In this document: positions 16,088 through 20,426 of the stretch, one piece after another | Numbering within the stretch: position 1 is the first letter of the stretch | Layout of the letters: every line of letters begins with the position of its first letter | The notes under the pieces: generated by a model | The model's input: only the letters and a program-made list of their open reading frames with translations | Databases searched by the model: none | What the model was told of the DNA's origin: nothing | Made by a program: the position numbers and the translations under genes | Source of the DNA: a virus | Virus record (IMG/VR): IMGVR_UViG_3300037189_002866 | Span: 1 to 20,426 of that record | Reading direction: 5' to 3' (one strand) | Length of the DNA: 20,426 bases

Positions 16088-17619
16088 TCGTTCTCTCCCG
16101 ATCTATCGCGCTGGAAATAACCGTCCGAAGGATCATTCGGCGGCGGCGGCGGTATCTTCAAAATGGCAGGATGCGCCTGATCTATCGCCCGCCCGATCAA
16201 ACTGGCCGTGTCCACATCATCGTCATGCTTGCCAGCGGGAAACACCAAAAACTCCGATATGTCCGCGCCGCGCTCAAACTTGACCCGGCCACTCGCCGCC
16301 ATGGCTTGAAACGACCGCGCCCGCGTCGGCTTGTCATTGACACTGGAAAGCCATTCCAACCGGCAGAACACCGAGCGTTCCCGCATCCGGCGCTTCAGCA
16401 TCGGTTCGATAGCCTTTTGGATAACCCCGCCTTCACCGAACCACGCCATGGGCCGGTATTTATCTATCAGGTCAATCTTGCGCTCAATCCATACGTCAGA
16501 GGTTGACTGTCCGCGCCAACCGTCAACGCGATAGATGTTGCCTTCGTGATCGACGCCCCAGAGCCGATGAACAGTGTAGTCCCCGCCGTTATCGGTGACG
16601 GCATAGTCACTCGTTCCATAGTAGCGGACTTGCGGGAGTTTATCCCACGTTCCGAACCATTCCCTTTGGAAGAACGTCCCTTCATCGGGTGCCGGCCTTT
16701 GTTGATAGAGACTGGTCCACGTGCGCGGATTGCGCTTGAACGGTTCCCAGTGCGAATAACTGAACCATTCCGGCCAGAGCGTTTCACCCGGCTTGCGCCC
16801 TAACGGATCGGTCGGATGTTCGGCCAAAGCAGGGCAACAAAGCACATGCCACGTCCGCCCGTCGCGGCCCTCAAAAACCCCGCTTTCACCAGCCCAATCT
16901 TCCGGCAAAATGCGGCCCGCAGGATCGTCCTGGTGCCAACGGGTCAAAATCATCATCTGCGGCGCGCCGGGAATCAGACGCGAACAAAAATCATCTATGT
17001 AAGCGTCCCAAGTCTTATCGCGGATTGTCTGACTTTCCGCCGCTTCGCGCCCCCGAATGGGATCGTCCAAAATGCCAAGCGCCGCGCGATTGCCGGTCAG
17101 ACCTGAGAGCAAGCCACCAGCCATGAACTCGCTGCCATTTGACAACGCCCATTCATCCGCCGCGCTCTGGTCCCCCTTAAGCTCAACCTCCATCAGGTTG
17201 GCAAAAGACGGTGACTTGATTAGCTGCCTTGCCCTTCGCCCCTGCTTTTTAGCAATGTCGCTTGCATAGCTGGCGAGGATCACATTCCGCCGCGCAAACT
17301 TGGCCATGAACCACGGCACGAACACAACGTCCGCATAAGTGGACTTGGCCGAGCCAGGGGGGAACAGAAGCATGAGGTTGGGGATTTGCCCCACCGCCAA
17401 CGCCTGCATTTTCCGCAGCATCAGTTCATGGTGCGCAACCAAGCTATCAAGCCGGATCGTGCTGAACGTGTCCACTTCATCATCATCGCTAAGCGGCACA
17501 GTCGGAATATCGACCATGCACGCAAAACGCCTTACATCCCGCCGCGCCAATTCCCGGCGAGCGGCGATCACATGCTCCCGATCAAATCCTGATTGATGCG
17601 AGCGCGCTAAGCTGTTCAT
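16072..17619 (-). CDS. Terminase large subunit (515 aa)
   Basis: This is the packaging motor ATPase and nuclease. Walker A is PPGSAKST at 87-94, Walker B LGILDDP at 181-187, and a coupling-type motif ILTRWHQDDPAGR follows near 224. The RNase H-like nuclease has acidic residues in SDYAVT (Asp338), GEGG (Glu396) and HDDDVD (466-470). The set and spacing fit the large terminase family with psiM2-like C-termini. The ATG at 17619 lies 38 bases inside the small-subunit gene; the ribosome site is weak, so coupled translation is likely. The protein acts at the portal vertex. Whether cutting is headful or site-specific cannot be told; no cos site was recognised. Confidence 0.92.
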   Translation of the reverse strand: MNSLARSHQSGFDREHVIAARRELARRDVRRFACMVDIPTVPLSDDDEVDTFSTIRLDSLVAHHELMLRKMQALAVGQIPNLMLLFPPGSAKSTYADVVFVPWFMAKFARRNVILASYASDIAKKQGRRARQLIKSPSFANLMEVELKGDQSAADEWALSNGSEFMAGGLLSGLTGNRAALGILDDPIRGREAAESQTIRDKTWDAYIDDFCSRLIPGAPQMMILTRWHQDDPAGRILPEDWAGESGVFEGRDGRTWHVLCCPALAEHPTDPLGRKPGETLWPEWFSYSHWEPFKRNPRTWTSLYQQRPAPDEGTFFQREWFGTWDKLPQVRYYGTSDYAVTDNGGDYTVHRLWGVDHEGNIYRVDGWRGQSTSDVWIERKIDLIDKYRPMAWFGEGGVIQKAIEPMLKRRMRERSVFCRLEWLSSVNDKPTRARSFQAMAASGRVKFERGADISEFLVFPAGKHDDDVDTASLIGRAIDQAHPAILKIPPPPPNDPSDGYFQRDRSGENDWRIV

Positions 17620-18004
17620 CCGATAGCCCGCTTAAATCGAGCTTGTTTTTGACAGGGATTGGCGCGCCGTCAGGGCCGCTGTGTTCATGCTTGCGGGCTT
17701 TGTCGTCGCTAAACGCATTCGACAGCTTTCCCAGATACCACCGCTCAGCATCAAACGCCAATCGGCCCTTTGTCGCGTCCTCAGCCGTTTTTGCCGCAAT
17801 CACGGCGTTTTCTGCGCGGATCATGTAACCGACCTCGCGCGCGCGCGTTATCTGCGCAGCAAACAGCGGATCGTCATTCATCCAATTCTGCACTGAACGA
17901 ACAGACGGCATGTCATCTGCCTTGCACACCTCGACAAGGCTGCGACCTTCAGCAAGCCGCTCGCAAAGCTCTTCGCGAACAGCGTCCTTATAGGAACCGT
18001 CCAT
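17582..18004 (-). CDS. Terminase small subunit (140 aa)
   Basis: The protein has an N-terminal helix-turn-helix-like region (ELCERLAEGRSLVEVCKADD, then SVRSVQNWMNDDPLFAAQIT), a helical centre that fits oligomerisation (VIAAKTAEDATKGRLAFDAE, RWYLGKL), and a charged tail. This is the usual small terminase layout: it recognises the packaging site and regulates the large subunit. I prefer the ATG at 18004 with AGAGG nine bases upstream. A GTG at 18037 with GAGGGG about 12 bases upstream would give 151 aa and cannot be excluded. It is the first gene after the terminator at 18110-18143 and so probably opens the late operon. Confidence 0.85.
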   Translation of the reverse strand: MDGSYKDAVREELCERLAEGRSLVEVCKADDMPSVRSVQNWMNDDPLFAAQITRAREVGYMIRAENAVIAAKTAEDATKGRLAFDAERWYLGKLSNAFSDDKARKHEHSGPDGAPIPVKNKLDLSGLSDEQLSALASIRI

Positions 18005-18037
18005 TGCGATTGGCCTCTTGTGATATTCGCCCGTCAC

Positions 18038-18183
18038 ACTCGCACCGATTGCCCCTCAAAGCTTGGGCTCGCATAATGCTCAGGCGGGGACGGGCAGGGC
18101 CGGAGCCCTAACAGAAACGCCCGCAACCATTTCGGCGCGGGCGCAATTCGGATAATCCTATTTCGGCATTTAGCAAATGCAAG
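18038..18183 (-). other. Non-coding gap between early-type and late gene blocks
   Basis: The gap separates the 176-aa gene from the terminase genes. It holds the terminator at 18110-18143 and, just downstream on the minus strand, a small five-pair hairpin with a four-base loop (AGGGC/GCCCT, 18096-18109). A late promoter would be expected between about 18095 and 18040, but I could not find a convincing sigma70-type box pair there, so a phage-specific or activator-dependent promoter is possible. Confidence 0.5.
18110..18143 (-). terminator. Rho-independent terminator closing the replication block
   Basis: On the minus strand a perfect seven-pair stem (CGCCCGC at 18143-18137, GCGGGCG at 18124-18118) with a 12-base loop is followed by TTTCTGTT. 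It lies 41 bases past the stop of the 176-aa gene. It would stop early transcripts before the terminase genes unless antitermination occurs. Confidence 0.75.
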
Positions 18184-18714
18184 TCAGCCTGTCAACACTT
18201 CCAAAGCATCAAGCGCGCGGCGCATCTGCGCTTTCACAACAAGCGGAGCCGGCAACTTGCGGTGCTCATGCCAAATCGCAGTATCAAGCCATGTCGGCCC
18301 ATGATCGGGATGCACGTCAATCACAAGCTGATCGAATGCGCGGCGCACATCGCGGCCCATGCGGTTGACCACGTTCAAGCATTCCGTCAGCCATTCTTCA
18401 CGGCGCTTAACCTTGGCCTGATCAATCTGCTCGACGTTGCCGTGTGTCCGGTCACCGAGCGCGCATTGATACCGGCCCTGTTCAAAGGCTACCCAGTACG
18501 CCCCACTTATAGCCCTGGCGGTATCAAGCAGCGCCTTGGCTTCATTCCCCTCGCCCAGCAGACCGGCCCTGTAAGCCCTGCCGATAGCATCACATCCATC
18601 GGGACCGTAAAGCGCCTGCATAGCCTGTACGCGCTCTGTGCCACGATCCAGAGGGGTAATTAGGCGACCGGACTTTGTGCGAGGTCCAGCTTTGCGTTTG
18701 CGTCCTGCCATCAT
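18184..18714 (-). CDS. Unknown phage protein with basic N-terminus (176 aa)
   Basis: I do not recognise the family. The first 18 residues are strongly basic (MMAGRKRKAGPRTKSGRL), suggesting nucleic-acid contact. The rest is mostly helical: LLGEGNEAKALLDTARAISG, then a charged helix EQIDQAKVKRREEWLTECLN and DVRRAFDQLVIDVHPDHGP. No zinc, P-loop or nuclease motif is apparent. The start overlaps the stop of the 41-aa gene (ATGA), with a second ATG directly after it. It is the last gene before the block-closing terminator and the terminase genes, a position where some phages carry a late regulator or packaging accessory factor; that is only a suggestion. Confidence 0.7.
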   Translation of the reverse strand: MMAGRKRKAGPRTKSGRLITPLDRGTERVQAMQALYGPDGCDAIGRAYRAGLLGEGNEAKALLDTARAISGAYWVAFEQGRYQCALGDRTHGNVEQIDQAKVKRREEWLTECLNVVNRMGRDVRRAFDQLVIDVHPDHGPTWLDTAIWHEHRKLPAPLVVKAQMRRALDALEVLTG

Positions 18715-18836
18715 TCCGCCTCCTTGACTGCGATCACATCGAACGGGCTTCCATCGTGAATCCAGACCAGTTGGCTGGCCGTGTAAGCGTTGGCGCGATC
18801 AACGAAGCCGTTTCGGAATTGCACCTGGTACTTCAT
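18711..18836 (-). CDS. Small phage protein of unknown function (41 aa)
   Basis: The ATG at 18836 has AAAGGA seven bases upstream; a longer in-frame form would begin inside the previous gene and lacks a clear site. The peptide (MKYQVQFRNGFVDRANAYTA ... VIAVKEAE) looks like a small beta-alpha fold with alternating hydrophobic residues and no membrane segment. It sits 62 bases after the 148-aa gene and is coupled to the 176-aa gene by ATGA. No function can be assigned. Confidence 0.6.
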   Translation of the reverse strand: MKYQVQFRNGFVDRANAYTASQLVWIHDGSPFDVIAVKEAE

Positions 18837-18897
18837 CGTTTGATCCTTTGGGCCTTGCTTGCCAGAGACTAGGCGGAAACCGGGGGCGGGGATTGGA

Positions 18898-19344
18898 TCA
18901 GTCGGTGAGCCCATCAGGCCCCGTCAGTTGTGCGCGGTTCTGCATGGCAAGCACGCTGGGCGACGGTGAATTGCGCAGCAGTGGTGTTGCTGTTCCGTTG
19001 TGCGCTGCCAGAAACGGATGACCCCAATCGTAGCGATCCTTCGGCTTCATCAGGTCAAGGCATTCGCGGATCGTCGGGAAGAACGTGCAATTGGCCTTGA
19101 GCAGCTTGGTAAGCTCGACAAACCCTTCTTCGCTCAGGTACTGCAAGCTTTCGTAATACTCGGCAATCAGCCACTTTTCGGATTCGGTGTCGCCGGTATC
19201 CTTACAGCGAAAGAGAAGCGCCCAGCGTTGGTATTCGCGGACAAACGCCCGCTTATGGCCCGAGGAATGCAAGGGCTTCGTCTGCCGCGCGCTGCCTTGC
19301 GCTTCGGTGATCTGCGCCGCTAGTTGTCCGAATTGGTTTGCCAT
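18898..19344 (-). CDS. Possible helicase loader-like replication protein (148 aa)
   Basis: I choose the ATG at 19344 (AGGA nine bases upstream) over a TTG six bases earlier. The gene overlaps the initiator gene by 92 bases, unusually long for this window. The central part is helical (KRAFVREYQRWALLFRCKD, YESLQYLSEEGFVELTKLL) and contains FFPTIRECLDLM, reminiscent of the short FPT-type turn in phage P/G39P-like helicase-loading proteins. The C-terminal 40 residues look disordered. The position directly behind an O-like initiator is that of lambda P. Similarity is weak, so the loader role is inferred mainly from order. Confidence 0.55.
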   Translation of the reverse strand: MANQFGQLAAQITEAQGSARQTKPLHSSGHKRAFVREYQRWALLFRCKDTGDTESEKWLIAEYYESLQYLSEEGFVELTKLLKANCTFFPTIRECLDLMKPKDRYDWGHPFLAAHNGTATPLLRNSPSPSVLAMQNRAQLTGPDGLTD

Positions 19345-19906
19345 TGCCAAATTTCCTGTTGTTCAAAACCCAAGTTGACCAGGCCGCTTGCCAATCCACA
19401 AAACAGTCACCCTTCTTCCGATGATGTGCGCGGAAGTGTTCAAGCTGGTGCGCCCGTTCGCCCGGCGGCCAACCATCCTCGACAGCGCGGCTCTTGGTGC
19501 CCGCGCCAAACGGTTCAGGCTCAAAATCATCCGGCAGCGGATGGGCTTGCGCCTTCTCTCTCTTAGTTTTGACGGTTCTTGATGGTTTGGGTGCAGATTT
19601 TGCGGGGGTGTCCGGAAAATCTTGCGGGGGTGCAGATTTTGCGGGGGTGCAGATTTTGCGGGGGTCCAATATGTATTTGGCACTAGTCCCGTTCCGGCAA
19701 TCGCGGCGAAAATACCCATTTTCTTCCAGCCAGCGCAAAGCCATCTGCACAGTGCGCTCGCTCTTGCTAGTCTTGCGGCACAATGTCGCTACCGATGGCC
19801 AGCACAAGCCCTCATCATTGGCATGGTCGCAAAGACTCATCAGCACCATCTTTTCGGTGGAGCCGATGTCCAAATCCCATGATGCAGAAAGAAGCTTGAT
19901 GCTCAT
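19253..19906 (-). CDS. Replication initiator, helix-turn-helix (lambda O-like role) (217 aa)
   Basis: The ATG at 19906 overlaps the stop of the nuclease gene by four bases (ATGA). Residues 7-80 form a winged helix of the HTH_36 type: SASWDLDIGSTEKMVLMSLC, then SVATLCRKTSKSERTVQMAL and RWLEENGYFRR. A Pro/Ala/Lys linker follows at about 82-105 and is encoded by 17-bp repeats read in different frames (PRKIC, TPAKSA, PPQDF, PDTPAKSA). The C-terminal part with DCFVDWQAAWSTWVLNN resembles the end of many phage O-like initiators. In lambda, O binds iterons inside its own gene and recruits the helicase through P; the layout here is the same. A transcription regulator is the alternative. Confidence 0.75.
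   Translation of the reverse strand: MSIKLLSASWDLDIGSTEKMVLMSLCDHANDEGLCWPSVATLCRKTSKSERTVQMALRWLEENGYFRRDCRNGTSAKYILDPRKICTPAKSAPPQDFPDTPAKSAPKPSRTVKTKREKAQAHPLPDDFEPEPFGAGTKSRAVEDGWPPGERAHQLEHFRAHHRKKGDCFVDWQAAWSTWVLNNRKFGNGKPIRTTSGADHRSARQRAADEALAFLGP
19590..19662. repeat. 17-bp iterons inside the initiator gene, candidate replication origin
   Basis: The plus strand has three exact copies of GGTGCAGATTTTGCGGG at 19590-19606, 19629-19645 and 19646-19662, plus a 22-base degenerate copy between the first two (19607-19628, starting GGTG and ending TTGCGGG). The last two are directly tandem. Each unit contains the inverted pair GCA..TGC. Repeat length is not a multiple of three, so the protein is not repeated in one frame, which points to selection on DNA. 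T-rich DNA flanks it at 19555-19590 and an AT-rich stretch at 19665-19680. Confidence 0.7.
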
Positions 19907-20391
19907 TTGCGGCGCACCACCCATTCGCCGATTTGCGCTGCGCAACCGCGTGCGTCTCGATGAATTTCGCTGCCAGAAAAGCGCATGACGGGAATGCCTT
20001 GTGACGCAAACCAACGGTCACGCCGCTTGTCGCGACTCACCTGATCCGGCGCCGTATGCCATTCACGCCCATCACACTCGACAGCGAGGCGCTCGCATGT
20101 GAAGCTATCAATAACGACAATATCGGCGCGATACTTGCCAATCCGAACCTGCGTCCGAGCAACGTACTTTTCAGTCAGGTCATTGTGGAAAAGCCAGCCC
20201 CGAATTGCCTGAAGCAACTTCAATTCAATCGGGCTCTCGGTATCGGTGTCATCATCGCCAGCCAGCGCGCAAAAAGTCTGGCCTATCCAACGTTCCCGAT
20301 GAAACGATTTACGGTCGCCGCGTTTACCTTGACACGGAGTCTTCGCTGGTGCGCCACACTTCGGGCAATGCCGGTCATAAGCGTGCGTCAC
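19903..20391 (-). CDS. Zinc-ribbon plus DUF559-like PD-(D/E)XK endonuclease (162 aa)
   Basis: The start is GTG at 20391 with GGAGG seven bases upstream. Residues 10-34 hold CPKCGAPAKTPC and a later SFHRERW, the C-x2-C..C..H..R pattern of a small phage zinc ribbon. Residues about 52-160 look like a Vsr/DUF559-type nuclease: ESPIELKLLQAI supplies an N-terminal Glu, KYRADIVVID the metal-binding Asp, and LAVECDGREWH the E-x-D/H centre, followed by DKRRDRWFASQGIPVMRFSG. By family such proteins cleave DNA, and in phages they may take part in recombination, packaging or host DNA damage. It directly precedes and is coupled to the initiator gene. Target and partner are unknown. Confidence 0.8.
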   Translation of the reverse strand: MTHAYDRHCPKCGAPAKTPCQGKRGDRKSFHRERWIGQTFCALAGDDDTDTESPIELKLLQAIRGWLFHNDLTEKYVARTQVRIGKYRADIVVIDSFTCERLAVECDGREWHTAPDQVSRDKRRDRWFASQGIPVMRFSGSEIHRDARGCAAQIGEWVVRRK

Positions 20392-20426
20392 GCCAGCGCC
20401 TCCACAAACACATGCAGCCCCGGCAC
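20388..20426 (-). CDS. C-terminal end of an upstream gene (partial)
   Basis: A frame open to the right edge ends with TGA at 20388, giving the terminal residues VPGLHVFVEALA. Its stop overlaps the GTG start of the nuclease gene (GTGA), the same coupling seen elsewhere in this block, which is the only reason to believe it. Too little is present to name it. Confidence 0.4.
   Translation of the reverse strand: MPGLHVFVEALA

Noticed and set aside
18096-18109. Five-pair hairpin AGGGC/GCCCT in the early-late gap
   Set aside because: Too short and without a T-run to be called a terminator; noted only as part of the leader.
18140-18183. Possible sigma70 promoter (TTGCAT, 16 bases, TAGGAT) on the minus strand
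   Set aside because: Only three and four of six bases match the consensus, and it lies upstream of the terminator, where it would be of no use to the terminase operon.
19665-19680. Near-palindrome CCAATATGTATTTGG next to the iterons
   Set aside because: The inverted match is imperfect beyond CCAA/TTGG and lies in initiator coding sequence; kept only as AT-rich flank of the candidate origin.
1-20426. tRNA genes, CRISPR arrays and insertion sequences
   Set aside because: No cloverleaf-like sequences, regularly spaced repeat-spacer units or transposase genes were seen. The iterons are directly tandem without spacers.

Overview
The window is a stretch of a tailed-phage genome (free phage or prophage), probably of a podovirus-like phage infecting a high-GC alphaproteobacterium. 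A sphingomonad-type host is a guess from base composition and protein style; no host gene is present. Every gene I can support lies on the minus strand, so transcription runs from right (20426) to left (1). No tRNA, integrase, holin, endolysin or CRISPR array was seen.

Right end (20426-18184), replication and early-type genes: the tail of an unidentified gene, a zinc-ribbon plus DUF559-like nuclease, a winged-helix replication initiator carrying 17-bp iterons inside its coding sequence (a lambda O-like candidate origin), a 148-aa protein in the position of a helicase loader, a 41-aa protein and a 176-aa protein of unknown role. A strong intrinsic terminator at about 18110-18143 closes this block.

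Middle (18037-9636), packaging and particle genes in the usual order: terminase small and large subunits, P22-type portal, a 155-bp gap holding three copies of a short hairpin-forming motif, scaffold, N4-gp56/DUF4043-type major capsid protein, a small likely decoration protein bracketed by two similar terminators, a gp4-like tail adaptor and a gp10-like stabilisation protein (tail hub).

Left (9643-1), fibre, modification and ejection genes: a fibre-like protein, a threonine/glycine/alanine-rich repeat protein, a sulfotransferase-GNAT fusion, three ejection-type proteins (the second contains a lytic transglycosylase-like domain in a patch of lower GC), a terminator, and the N-terminal part of a pectate-lyase-fold tailspike that runs off the left edge.

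Most genes abut or overlap by 1-8 bases, so translation is probably coupled. The strongest leads are the sulfotransferase-GNAT fusion inside a virion operon and the iterons inside the initiator gene. The portal-scaffold repeat cluster and the low-GC muralytic insert are next.
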